Source of the DNA: an uncultured Bacilli bacterium | Lineage (GTDB): Bacteria; Bacillota_I; Bacilli_A; RF39; UBA660 | DNA: 31,308 nt | Direction: 5' to 3' | Assembly (NCBI GenBank): GCA_947628445.1 | Contig: CANQZX010000002.1 | Span: forward strand, 1 to 31,308 | Shown: one piece after another, positions 24,537 to 31,308 of the stretch | Position numbering within the stretch: position 1 is the first letter of the stretch | Layout: each line of letters opens with the position of its first letter | Translations under genes and position numbers: made by a program | The notes under the pieces: model-generated | Told to the model about the DNA's origin: nothing | Database searches by the model: none | What the model saw: the letters and a program-made list of their open reading frames with translations, nothing else

Positions 24537-25029
24537 TTTTGTTTTGGTGGGTCAAATTGTGGCCTTGCATGGGTTGGATGGCAAGGTAAAAGTAATAAGT
24601 GATACAAACTTAAAAGAAAAGATTTTTGTTGTCGGACAAAACCTTTATGTCGGGGAAAATTATCAAGCATTAAAAATAAATAGTTATCAAACCTCAGGCA
24701 AATACGATTTATTATCTTTTATGGATTTTTTAGCTAGTGACCTAGTTGCTGCTTTTATAGGCCAAAACTTATATGTTAAATTAAGCGAATTACATTTAGC
24801 TAAAGATGAATATTTAACGGGTGAATTAATGGGGGCCAAAATCTACGAAAATAACAAAGATTTAGGATGTGTTAAAGAAATCTTAAAAGGAAAAGCCTAC
24901 AACTATTTAAAATGTAAAAATAGGAAAGAATATTTAATTCCTTTAATTAAGGAATATATTGTAGAGTTTAACCGGGAAAAGAAAATCATAATTACCCAAG
25001 GGGTTGAACAATTAATGGATTTAAAATAA
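24529..25029 (+). CDS. rimM: Ribosome maturation factor RimM
   Basis: The 166-residue protein has the N-terminal RimM barrel (FVLVGQIVALHGLDGKVKV) and a PRC-barrel C-terminal half (LMGAKIYENNKDLGCVKEI, LIPLIKEYI, GVEQLMDLK). It helps mature the 30S head. I place the start at ATG 24529, with GAGG about 7 bases upstream, as MNDFVLVGQIV aligns with the family; an upstream reading from 24517 is not needed. trmD follows, as in most bacteria. Confidence 0.95.
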   Translation: MNDFVLVGQIVALHGLDGKVKVISDTNLKEKIFVVGQNLYVGENYQALKINSYQTSGKYDLLSFMDFLASDLVAAFIGQNLYVKLSELHLAKDEYLTGELMGAKIYENNKDLGCVKEILKGKAYNYLKCKNRKEYLIPLIKEYIVEFNREKKIIITQGVEQLMDLK

Positions 25030-25071
25030 CGAGTTAATGTAGTATAATAAAGAAAAAAAGCGAGGCAATTT

Positions 25072-25746
25072 ATGAAAATTGATATTTTGACATTATTTCC
25101 TAATTTGTTTACCAATTTTTTAACCGAATCGATTATGAAGCGGGCCCAAGAAAAAAATTTAATTAAAATAAATGTTATTAATTTTCGCGATTATACCCCT
25201 TTAAATAATGGGCAAGTAGATGATACTCCTTATGGGGGTGGTCCAGGCATGGTCATTCGGTGTGAACCGATATTTGCCTGCTTAGATGAAATTAAAACGA
25301 AAGATTCGTATGTAATTATGTTAAGTCCTAGTGGCCAAACATTTAATCAGGCTAGGGCCGTTAAGTTAAGTAAGAAAAAACATATCATATTATTATGTGG
25401 CCGATATGAAGGTTTTGATGAGCGAATTAAAACTTTGGTGGATTTAGAGCTAAGTATTGGTGATTTTGTTTTAACAGGGGGCGAGGTTCCCGCGATGGCA
25501 GTAGTTGATGCCATTACCCGTTTAATTCCTGGCGTCATTAATGAAGAAAGTTTAGTTAGTGAATCATTCACGGATCATTTACTTGATTATCCAACTTATA
25601 CTAAGCCCAGCGAATATCGAGGCTTAAAGGTGCCAGAGGTTTTATTATCTGGGGATCATGCTAAAATTGCCGAATATCGCCAAAAGGCGCAACTTACGCA
25701 AACGAAGGCCAATAGACCAGATATTATGGAGTCAGAAAATGAGTAA
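25072..25746 (+). CDS. trmD: tRNA (guanine37-N1)-methyltransferase
   Basis: The 224-residue SPOUT enzyme methylates G37 next to the anticodon and so prevents frameshifts. It begins MKIDILTLFPNLF and shows PYGGGPGMV, LSPSGQTFNQ, LLCGRYEGFDERI and SIGDFVLTGGEVPAM, the knot that binds SAM, then the C-terminal helical part ending DIMES. GCGAGGC lies before the ATG, and a TATAAT at 25043-25048 may give an internal promoter. The length is slightly short (usual 230-250). Confidence 0.97.
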   Translation: MKIDILTLFPNLFTNFLTESIMKRAQEKNLIKINVINFRDYTPLNNGQVDDTPYGGGPGMVIRCEPIFACLDEIKTKDSYVIMLSPSGQTFNQARAVKLSKKKHIILLCGRYEGFDERIKTLVDLELSIGDFVLTGGEVPAMAVVDAITRLIPGVINEESLVSESFTDHLLDYPTYTKPSEYRGLKVPEVLLSGDHAKIAEYRQKAQLTQTKANRPDIMESENE

Positions 25747-26176
25747 CTATGTTGTGAAAAAAAAGACTAGTAAAAAAATGACCATTCATTATCAAGAAAG
25801 TGAGGGTTATAGTTTTCACCCTAAAGGGGCTAATTATGAAACTATTGCCAAAGTAACAATTGTCGATAATGATTTAAAGAAAAATGTTATTGAGGCTAAA
25901 ATCAGTCGCGATTATCAAAAGATTGTAAAACAAATATATGATATGTTAAATGAAAGTAGCGATGATTCTAGCAATGTTTTGACAGCTTATACGGAATTAG
26001 ACCGGTTAAGAAAAATTTTTTTAACTAAATATGCCAAATTAGTGAAAAAAGAAATGCTAGTTAAATATTTGAAAAAATTACAAATTTTAGAATTAGAAAT
26101 TAAAAAATTAATGTTGAGTGTCTATCGTTCTTATGAAATGAAAGTAGACTTTGAAAGGGAAGGAAAGAGTCGATGA
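25739..26176 (+). CDS. Unknown small basic protein after trmD
   Basis: The 145-residue protein begins MSNYVVKKKTSKKMTIHY; I choose ATG 25739, which overlaps the trmD stop by 8 bases and has GGAG 7 bases upstream. The longer open frame into trmD is a shadow. The N-terminal half is beta-rich and charged; the C-terminal half (about 70-145) is helical, with many Lys and Leu, possibly a coiled coil. No membrane segment and no recognised family. It starts an overlapping chain with the next two genes. Confidence 0.75.
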   Translation: MSNYVVKKKTSKKMTIHYQESEGYSFHPKGANYETIAKVTIVDNDLKKNVIEAKISRDYQKIVKQIYDMLNESSDDSSNVLTAYTELDRLRKIFLTKYAKLVKKEMLVKYLKKLQILELEIKKLMLSVYRSYEMKVDFEREGKSR

Positions 26177-26472
26177 AAACCAAAAAAATCATCGTTTGGG
26201 GTGCAATTGTTTTAATTATTGTTATGGGCTTGGTTAGCTACCTTTTATGGGGCCGGCACTATACGGTAATATTTGATTCCCAAAGTACCAATAATTATGC
26301 GGCTCAAACAATTCGCATTGGCCAAAAAGTTACGAAACCTAATGACCCTGCCCGCGTTGGGTATATCTTTTTAGGTTGGTATAAAGATAATGAAAAATAT
26401 GATTTTACAGAGCCGGTTAAAAAAGATTTAACGCTAGTAGCTAAATGGCAAGAAATAGTTGATAAATCATGA
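26173..26472 (+). CDS. Small anchored protein with one InlB-type B-repeat
   Basis: The 99-residue protein has an N-terminal membrane segment (about 7-27), then a single repeat of the Listeria/Bacteroides InlB B-repeat type (YTVIFDSQ ... VTKPNDPARVGYIFLGWYKD ... YDFTEPVKKDLTLVAKW), a small beta fold found in surface proteins. It probably displays this domain outside. It is joined to its neighbours by ATGA overlaps at both ends. AAGGAAAG precedes the start. Confidence 0.85.
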   Translation: MKTKKIIVWGAIVLIIVMGLVSYLLWGRHYTVIFDSQSTNNYAAQTIRIGQKVTKPNDPARVGYIFLGWYKDNEKYDFTEPVKKDLTLVAKWQEIVDKS

Positions 26473-27332
26473 AAAAACGCAATCAAAAAATAAAAAAAGC
26501 AAGTATTATTAGTATTATTACTAATGGCTTTTTATTTGTCCTAAAATCTGGCATTGGTTTTTTAACAAATTCTCAAGCCATGATTGCCGATGCCTTTAAT
26601 AGTTTAACCGATATTTTATCTTCTTTTATGTCTTTTATTGGTAATCATATTGCTAGTATTCCTTCCGATGATGATCATAATTTAGGTCATGGCAAAGCCG
26701 AATATATTTATTCTTTATTTATTAGTTGGATGATGTTTATGCTTAGTATCAAAGTAGGGTATGATGCTATATTATCTTTCTTTCAGCCTCAAAGTTTCCA
26801 TTTTTCCATCTTTTTAATTATTGTTTGTCTTGTGACAATTATGACGAAATTAATGCTTTATTTTTATCAACGGAAAATTGCTTTAAACTATAATTCTTTA
26901 CTTATGGAAGCCAGTTTTAAAGATCATCGCAATGATGTTATCATTACCTCTTTCAATTTAATGGCGGCGCTTTTTAGTTTTTATCATTTTTATCTTTTCG
27001 ATAGTCTTGTCGGTTTTGGTATCGCAATTTGGATTTTTCTTACCGCTTTAAAAATTATGAAAAAAAGTTATGATGTTTTAATGGATAAATCTTTTTCCAT
27101 GGCTACCAAAAATAAAGTCCTAGCTATTATTGAAAAATATCCCGAAATAAAACGGATTAATCATTTTAATTCTACTCCCGTCGGGTATCAATACCAAATT
27201 AGCTTTACGATATTTGTCGATGGCAATCTAAAGACTTTTGCCAGTCACGAAATTGCCAACAAACTAGAAAAAGAAATTATTAAAAATTTACCCGAAATCT
27301 ATTTAGTGGTTATTCATGTTAATCCGCTTTAA
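26469..27332 (+). CDS. Cation diffusion facilitator family transporter
   Basis: The 287-residue protein has about five to six membrane segments in its first 200 residues and metal-site motifs of CDF transporters: IADAFNSLTD (two Asp on helix 2), DHNLGHGKAEY, and FKDHRNDVIIT (His and Asp on helix 5). The cytoplasmic C-terminal domain (about 210-287) follows. It would export Zn, Mn or a similar divalent metal using the proton gradient; the metal is not predictable here. Its last 30 bases overlap the convergent helicase gene. Confidence 0.93.
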   Translation: MKKRNQKIKKASIISIITNGFLFVLKSGIGFLTNSQAMIADAFNSLTDILSSFMSFIGNHIASIPSDDDHNLGHGKAEYIYSLFISWMMFMLSIKVGYDAILSFFQPQSFHFSIFLIIVCLVTIMTKLMLYFYQRKIALNYNSLLMEASFKDHRNDVIITSFNLMAALFSFYHFYLFDSLVGFGIAIWIFLTALKIMKKSYDVLMDKSFSMATKNKVLAIIEKYPEIKRINHFNSTPVGYQYQISFTIFVDGNLKTFASHEIANKLEKEIIKNLPEIYLVVIHVNPL

Positions 27333-28718
27333 GTTTTTTTTAATCTCGCTAATGAAGGGCGATTTATTTTGCCAGGGATATAAAAGATAAACCTCATTAC
27401 GGGTTCGGGTTAAAGCTACATAAAAAAGGCGTCGTTCTTCGGCATAAAGCATTTTTTCCTCATCTTTTTGCAACTCATTAATAAGCCGGTTATTGACAAT
27501 TTTATTCGGAAAACCATATAAAGAATCGGTTAAATTAATGAGAATAACCACATCGGCTTCTAAGCCTTTAGCCGAATGGACCGTTAAATATTTAATCAGT
27601 TTATTTTGAAAAAGAAAGGTATCGTTATCTAATTGCCCTGCCGGATAAAACTTTTTTAAATCAAAATTATTCCGGCCTAGTATTAAAATATCGTCATACT
27701 TTAAAATAATTTTTTGTAATAACCGGCGAAAGGCGCGTTGGGCATTAAAATAAGGTTTAAAACGCAAAGGCTTTTTTAAATGTTTAGAACTTAATAGTTC
27801 TTTTTTTATTTGCCGGGGATTTTGGGTAATAAAATGACATGAAACATTAATTAATTCTTGACTATTGCGATAAGTATATTTAAGCTTTAGGATTTGCGAA
27901 TCAGGAACAAGTTGGGTAAAATTTAAAAAAATATTGATATAGCAACCCGAAAACTTAAATATTGATTGGTAGTCATCACCGACAACAAAGATTTTAGCTT
28001 CTGTAGCCGCGCGCATATGAGCAATCAGATTCCACCTAACTTGCGAGGTATCTTGAAACTCATCAATAATGATATAACGGTATTTTTTATAATTAGCACA
28101 ATACTTTGTGGCAGCAATAATTAAATCATCAAAATCATAGGAATTAGTACTTTTTAACTCGCTATTATAACAAGCCATAACATTTAAAATTAATTTCATT
28201 AAAAGAAAATCATATTTAGATATTTTTTTAAGATCCGCAATAGTCTTATTATTAGTTTTATATAAACTAATAAAGGTCATAATTATTTTGGTTAATTCCC
28301 GAAATGCTCTACTTTCTAAAAACGCGGGGTAATCTTTTAAACCATAAGATTTTATAATTTGCTTTTGTAATGGTTCTTCATTTAATTGGTAAAAGTATTC
28401 CTCAGTTACATAGGCTAACAAATCGGGTGGGGCAATATGATAAGTAACTTGATTGTATTTTAAAATACTGATTGCTAATTTATGAAAAGTATAAATATCC
28501 ACGGGATAATTAATTTTCCGTTTTAAATCATCGACACTTTTATTGGTAAAAGAAATAACCAGTATCTCTTCCGGACGGATTTTTTGATTATTTATTAAAT
28601 AGGCAATTTTATGGGTTATGGTAAAAGTTTTACCACTGCCCGCGGCAGCGATTAATAATGTAGATTTGGTTGTCTCAATGGCTGCTTGTTGAAATTGATC
28701 AGGTTTAGTTTCTAACAT
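27303..28718 (-). CDS. Short UvrD/Rep-like superfamily 1 helicase
   Basis: The 471-residue protein has the SF1A motifs: DQFQQAAI (Q motif), AAAGSGKT (K30), VISFTNKSVDDL (Ia), IIDEFQDTS (II), VGDDYQSIFKFSG (III), YRNSQELI (IV), VHSAKGLEADVVIL (V) and RRLFYVALTRTRNEVYLL (VI). UvrD and PcrA have about 720 residues, so this form lacks most of subdomains 1B/2B and the C-terminal tail. Its role in repair or in removing obstacles from DNA is inferred from the family. The start is ATG 28718, with AAAGGA upstream; the longer frame adds residues with no ribosome site. The promoter overlaps that of the divergent gene. Confidence 0.92.
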   Translation of the reverse strand: MLETKPDQFQQAAIETTKSTLLIAAAGSGKTFTITHKIAYLINNQKIRPEEILVISFTNKSVDDLKRKINYPVDIYTFHKLAISILKYNQVTYHIAPPDLLAYVTEEYFYQLNEEPLQKQIIKSYGLKDYPAFLESRAFRELTKIIMTFISLYKTNNKTIADLKKISKYDFLLMKLILNVMACYNSELKSTNSYDFDDLIIAATKYCANYKKYRYIIIDEFQDTSQVRWNLIAHMRAATEAKIFVVGDDYQSIFKFSGCYINIFLNFTQLVPDSQILKLKYTYRNSQELINVSCHFITQNPRQIKKELLSSKHLKKPLRFKPYFNAQRAFRRLLQKIILKYDDILILGRNNFDLKKFYPAGQLDNDTFLFQNKLIKYLTVHSAKGLEADVVILINLTDSLYGFPNKIVNNRLINELQKDEEKMLYAEERRLFYVALTRTRNEVYLLYPWQNKSPFISEIKKNLKRINMNNH

Positions 28719-28753
28719 AATAATTCCTTTCTTATTATGTTCTATCCCTTTGT

Positions 28754-28782
28754 AATGTAACAATTTAATTTTTTCTTGTCAA
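28754..28782 (-). promoter_or_regulatory. Promoter of the helicase gene
   Basis: On the minus strand: TTGACA (28782-28777), 17 bp, TACATT (28759-28754). The -35 box shares five bases with the -35 box of the divergent promoter. Confidence 0.75.
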
Positions 28783-28804
28783 GACCTAGCAAAAGATATA
28801 TAAT
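28776..28804 (+). promoter_or_regulatory. Promoter of the split membrane-protein gene
   Basis: TTGTCA at 28776-28781, 17 bp, TATAAT at 28799-28804, about 20 bp before the ATG at 28825. Confidence 0.8.
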
Positions 28805-29091
28805 AAACGGCAATGAGGTGGAATATGTACAGTTTAGAAAATATCCAAACCGGTTTAAAAAATATTAAATCCATTCCCGAATTAGGGGCTTTTAAGAAAA
28901 TGGTTTTGACTAATTTAATCGCGGAACATGATAAGCAAGAAAAGCTTTTTAGAAGAAAAATTCGATTTTTGCAAGTAAGTATTACGGCGTTAATAATTTT
29001 TATTTTAGGAATTTTAAGTTTAATATTAGATCCTAATTTATTGTTTTTAGCTATTTTTTCTAGTTTTGGGCTTTATGGTGGCGTTATGGTT

Positions 29092-29100
29092 GCAACAATT
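29092..29100. repeat. Left target-site duplicate of MITE copy 1
   Basis: GCAACAATT, repeated exactly at 29321-29329 on the other side of the element. It is the 9-bp duplicate made at insertion, and its removal with the element restores the frame. Confidence 0.95.
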
Positions 29101-29320
29101 GTTACTATTCACAGATAAATTATGCAAAAATAATTTTTCCCACTTTTGGTATTAAAATTGATATAAAATTGGAAATTAAAATCTAAAAAGTAAATATTTT
29201 TTGTATACTTCTCCCACTTTGAAGAAAATGGTGTTTTTAACAACTTTTTTCTGAAATAACTGCAAACCAATATATTATCTAGATTTGCGAGTTTTTTTAA
29301 AAAAATCTGTGAATAGTAAC
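29101..29320. mobile_element. MITE-like element, copy 1 (220 bp)
   Basis: The element has perfect 14-bp terminal inverted repeats (GTTACTATTCACAG at 29101-29114 and its complement at 29307-29320), a 9-bp target duplicate on each side, and no coding capacity. The inner part is AT-rich and shares long blocks with copy 2 at 30970 (CCCACTTTTGGTATTAAAA, CTGAAATAACTGCAAACC, TATATTATCTAGATTTG). Size and structure fit a non-autonomous element moved by a transposase encoded elsewhere. The 8-9-bp duplication size is known from several IS families, so no parent can be named. Confidence 0.93.
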
Positions 29321-29329
29321 GCAACAATT
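29321..29329. repeat. Right target-site duplicate of MITE copy 1
   Basis: GCAACAATT, identical to 29092-29100. Confidence 0.95.
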
Positions 29330-29826
29330 ATCGAAAAATATTATCATAATTGGCAAGAAACTAGTAAAAATAATTATGTGGAAAGAAGTTTTACCCTTGG
29401 CGAAATGTTTATTAAACGGCAAGAAGAATTAAGTGTGTCTCCTGTAAAGAAGGCAAGTAATGCGCATCCCGGAGAAAAAGCCAAAATTATCAAACCTGTT
29501 ATTAAGGAAGAAGTCCAAGAAGAAGAAATTGATTATGATAAATATTTGATTTTAGCTTCCGATGAAGAATTAATTAATTTTTATCATTTAACTCCTGATA
29601 GTGTTTATTATGCTTGTGATATGCATGTCATAAAGTCAATTCGGAATTATTTTGAATTGATGGGTGAAAATATCTATGAAGGAGATAAAAAAGCCTTATA
29701 TTCGGTTTTAAAAAAGATTTATGATCGGTCTTGTGAACCAAAATTAGAAAGAAAGCTTAAAAATAACTAAGTTTTTTTCTTTTAAATTAAATTAGCAAAT
29801 GTTATAATAAATTATGGTGACTAACA

Positions 29827-30963
29827 ATGAATAAAACCCAAGTGGAAATCAATCTTCCAGATTTAGTAAATAATATTACAGAAATTAATACTCATAATCC
29901 ATATGAGACCAAAATTATTGATATGCGCAATAATTGTTTTGGGTTAGGAACATTTTTAGTTAATACCTTTGCCCAAAATGGGTTTACTTATGGTTTAGTT
30001 ACCGATTTAAAAGAAGCTTTAAGCGTTCGAAAATACAATCAAGAATTACCTTTGATTGTTAGTAGTGAACTTTGGGAAGATGAAATCTATGATGCCATCA
30101 ATAATAATTTAATTTTAATGGTGAGTAATTTAACTTATTTAAAAAGTTTGGTTTTAAAAAATCTTAAAGATGATTTAGCAATTCATTTATTCGTGGATAA
30201 TGGAGCTAATTGGACAGGATTTGCGAATTATCAAGCTTTAAGTGAGGCGATTGGCCTTATTAATCAAAATAGCCATTTACTATTAACGGGGATTTGTACG
30301 GAGTTTACAACTTATGGTTTTGATGATGCCGATTATTATCATCAAGTGCATAATTTTTTAAATACCCTTGAACCGCTTAATACGGATGGATTATTAGTAT
30401 ACGCGAATGAACCATTATTGTATCATCCCCAAATGCCGAAAATAAATGGTCTAAAACTAGATTTAGCCGTTTTCGGTTTACCCCAAAGCTTTAATGATTT
30501 GAATTGGCGCCGAGCTAAAAAAATTGCTAAATTATATCCGGGAGAAGAATTTAACAATTGGGATATGCCATTAAAACTTGCTTTTGCTCTAACGGCTCCG
30601 GTAATTGGGTTAAAAGATGTTGCCGCGGGAACCTTAATTGGGCGGAATTATCGCGTTGGGGAAGATATCAAAATCGCCCGAATTGCCATTGGGCATAAGG
30701 ATGGGGTAACTAAAGCCCTAAAAGTAGTGGTTATTAATGATAAAATTTGTGATTGCTTAACTGATAGTCTTACCGAAATGGTGGTAAAAGTAGATGATTC
30801 TATTGCCGTAGGGGATAAAGCCTATTTAATAAGTGATTTTAATAATATTAATAGTGTCTTACTTAATTTAAAAACTAATCGTTATTATTTAATGAGTTTA
30901 TTAAATAATAATTTGCCACGGGTATATTATCAGGACGATCAAGCGGAAGAAATAAATTATTAA
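29827..30963 (+). CDS. Alanine-racemase-fold protein lacking catalytic residues
   Basis: The 378-residue product follows the alanine racemase plan: N-terminal barrel (about 1-235) and C-terminal beta domain (about 236-370), with matching stretches such as YGLVTDLKEALSVRK, LTGICTEFTTYG, LKLDLAVFGL and VAAGTLIGRNYRVGED. The motif that carries the PLP lysine (VKANAYGHG in active enzymes) reads DMRNNCFGLG here, with Arg34 in the lysine's place, and the VGYADGY motif with the second catalytic base reads IGHKDGV (H290). The Arg that contacts the cofactor ring appears to be Lys. It is therefore unlikely to bind PLP as a Schiff base or to racemise alanine. Length is typical (370-390). A TATAAT at 29803-29808 and GGTGA lie upstream. 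A regulatory or binding role is only a guess. Confidence 0.85.
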   Translation: MNKTQVEINLPDLVNNITEINTHNPYETKIIDMRNNCFGLGTFLVNTFAQNGFTYGLVTDLKEALSVRKYNQELPLIVSSELWEDEIYDAINNNLILMVSNLTYLKSLVLKNLKDDLAIHLFVDNGANWTGFANYQALSEAIGLINQNSHLLLTGICTEFTTYGFDDADYYHQVHNFLNTLEPLNTDGLLVYANEPLLYHPQMPKINGLKLDLAVFGLPQSFNDLNWRRAKKIAKLYPGEEFNNWDMPLKLAFALTAPVIGLKDVAAGTLIGRNYRVGEDIKIARIAIGHKDGVTKALKVVVINDKICDCLTDSLTEMVVKVDDSIAVGDKAYLISDFNNINSVLLNLKTNRYYLMSLLNNNLPRVYYQDDQAEEINY

Positions 30964-30969
30964 AATTAC
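30962..30969. repeat. Left target-site duplicate of MITE copy 2
   Basis: AAAATTAC, repeated at 31192-31199. The match can be read as 9 bp if the terminal G of the element is counted in the target. It begins within the TAA stop of the racemase-fold gene. Confidence 0.85.
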
Positions 30970-31191
30970 GTTACTATTCACAGCTAAAATGTCCAAAAAT
31001 TAATTTTTCCCACTTTTGGTATTAAAAATGATGTAAAAATATAAATTGACATATAAAAAACAAATATTTTTTATATACATCTCCCACTTTGAAAAAAAAC
31101 GACATTTTTTACAATTTTTACTGAAATAACTGCAAACCCTTATATTATCTAGATTTGTAAGATTTTTTTAAAATCGGCTGTGAATAGTAAC
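30970..31191. mobile_element. MITE-like element, copy 2 (222 bp)
   Basis: The same 14-bp perfect terminal inverted repeats as copy 1 (30970-30983 and 31178-31191) and the same conserved inner blocks in the same order. The copies differ at roughly a fifth of positions by eye plus small indels, so they are not recent sisters. It lies in the 322-bp space between the racemase-fold gene and the tRNA, in the same direction as copy 1, 6 bases after a stop codon. No coding sequence. Confidence 0.93.
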
Positions 31192-31199
31192 AAAATTAC
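31192..31199. repeat. Right target-site duplicate of MITE copy 2
   Basis: AAAATTAC, identical to 30962-30969. Confidence 0.85.
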
Positions 31200-31220
31200 G
31201 TGTAAAGTGCCAAAAAATGA

Positions 31221-31249
31221 TTGCATTATTAATTTTCTTATAGTATAAT
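31221..31249 (+). promoter_or_regulatory. Promoter of the tRNA gene
   Basis: TTGCAT at 31221-31226, 17 bp, TATAAT at 31244-31249. It begins 30 bp after the end of MITE copy 2 and transcription would start near 31256, about 30 bases before the tRNA. Confidence 0.8.
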
Positions 31250-31285
31250 TGGTATTGACATCGAGTTATTGCATATATTTACGAT

Positions 31286-31308
31286 GGGCGCTTAGCTCAG
31301 TTGGTTAG
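31286..31308 (+). tRNA. tRNA, 5' part only (cut by the window end)
   Basis: GGGCGCT (acceptor arm), TA, GCTC (D stem), then AGTTGGTTAG of the D loop fit positions 1-22 of a tRNA. The anticodon is outside the window, so the amino acid is not known. Confidence 0.88.

Larger units (their letters stand above)
28825..29770 (+). pseudogene. Membrane-protein gene split by MITE insertion
   Basis: The gene starts at ATG 28825 (GAGGTGG upstream) and reads to 29100, where a 220-bp element begins. The broken frame stops at 29118 inside the element, giving 97 residues. The same reading frame resumes after the element and its target duplicate and stops at 29770. Joining 28825-29100 to 29330-29770 gives one open frame of 238 residues with the sequence VATI-IEKYYHNWQ across the joint. 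The rebuilt protein has a helical N-terminus (SLENIQTGLKNIK), two hydrophobic segments (about 50-67 and 73-90), and a C-terminal part with an acidic stretch and a folded-looking end (YLILASDEELINFYHLTPDS). I recognise no family. The insertion cuts just after the second membrane segment. The 3' part could be expressed only from a TTG inside the element. Confidence 0.88.

Noticed and set aside
29101..29320. Terminator or attenuator formed by the ends of the repeat
   Set aside because: The 14-bp inverted ends are 192 bp apart, bordered by exact 9-bp duplicates and found again at another site; this is a transposable element.
29285..29770. Separate gene starting at TTG 29285
   Set aside because: The first dozen codons are the end of the MITE, there is no ribosome site, and the frame joins the upstream half exactly once the element is removed.
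31255..31279. Second tRNA promoter (TTGACA ... TATATT)
   Set aside because: The spacer is only 13 bp, and a well-spaced promoter lies at 31221-31249.

Overview
The window is low-GC DNA (roughly one third G+C, A/T-rich codons, strong Shine-Dalgarno sites, TGA used as a stop and not as Trp) with a Bacillota gene order. Parts of the classic Bacillus neighbourhoods are present: polA-mutM; rpsT ... spoIIP-(yqxA position)-lepA-x-hemW; and rimM-trmD. This suits an uncultured member of Bacilli, perhaps a gut lineage near the Mollicutes/RF39 branch. The lineage is inferred from style and synteny, not from a marker search.

Layout. 1-1636: a surface protein with a C-terminal repeat-family domain and a strikingly GC-rich patch near its 3' end. 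1697-6150: an RNHCP zinc protein, polA, then a type III toxin-antitoxin module (three 36-bp antitoxin RNA repeats, a terminator and a ToxN/AbiQ-like toxin) wedged between polA and mutM. 6151-8769 (minus strand): a secreted transglutaminase-like protein, rpsT, and two tandemly duplicated membrane/coiled-coil proteins. 8882-14844: spoIIP, a small membrane protein, lepA, an HTH-like unknown, hemW, a tail-anchored beta-sandwich protein and a GDPD-family protein. 14852-18089: an ABC transporter operon with its own GntR/YtrA-type regulator and a palindromic operator over the start of transcription. 18261-22796: two more surface proteins of the same family as the first, one carrying the domain twice. 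22827-27332: a tightly overlapping operon (mscL, YgjP-like metallopeptidase, SpoU methyltransferase, rimM, trmD, a small unknown, an InlB-repeat protein, a CDF transporter). 27303-28718 (minus): a short UvrD-like helicase. 28825-29770: a membrane-protein gene split by a 220-bp non-autonomous transposable element. 29827-30963: an alanine-racemase-fold protein that has lost its catalytic residues. 30970-31191: a second copy of the element. The window ends inside a tRNA.

The most notable items are: (i) the type III toxin-antitoxin locus, whose antitoxin repeats show compensatory changes around an invariant loop; (ii) a MITE-like family with perfect 14-bp terminal inverted repeats and 8-9-bp target duplications, one copy of which breaks a gene that can be rebuilt in frame; (iii) a family of surface proteins with mosaic identity, a (AAT)9 tract and a compositionally foreign patch where diversity-generating retroelements typically write; (iv) a racemase-fold pseudoenzyme. 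No reverse transcriptase, transposase, CRISPR array or rRNA gene is visible. The only stretch over 300 bases without a protein gene is 30964-31285, which holds MITE copy 2 and the tRNA promoter.
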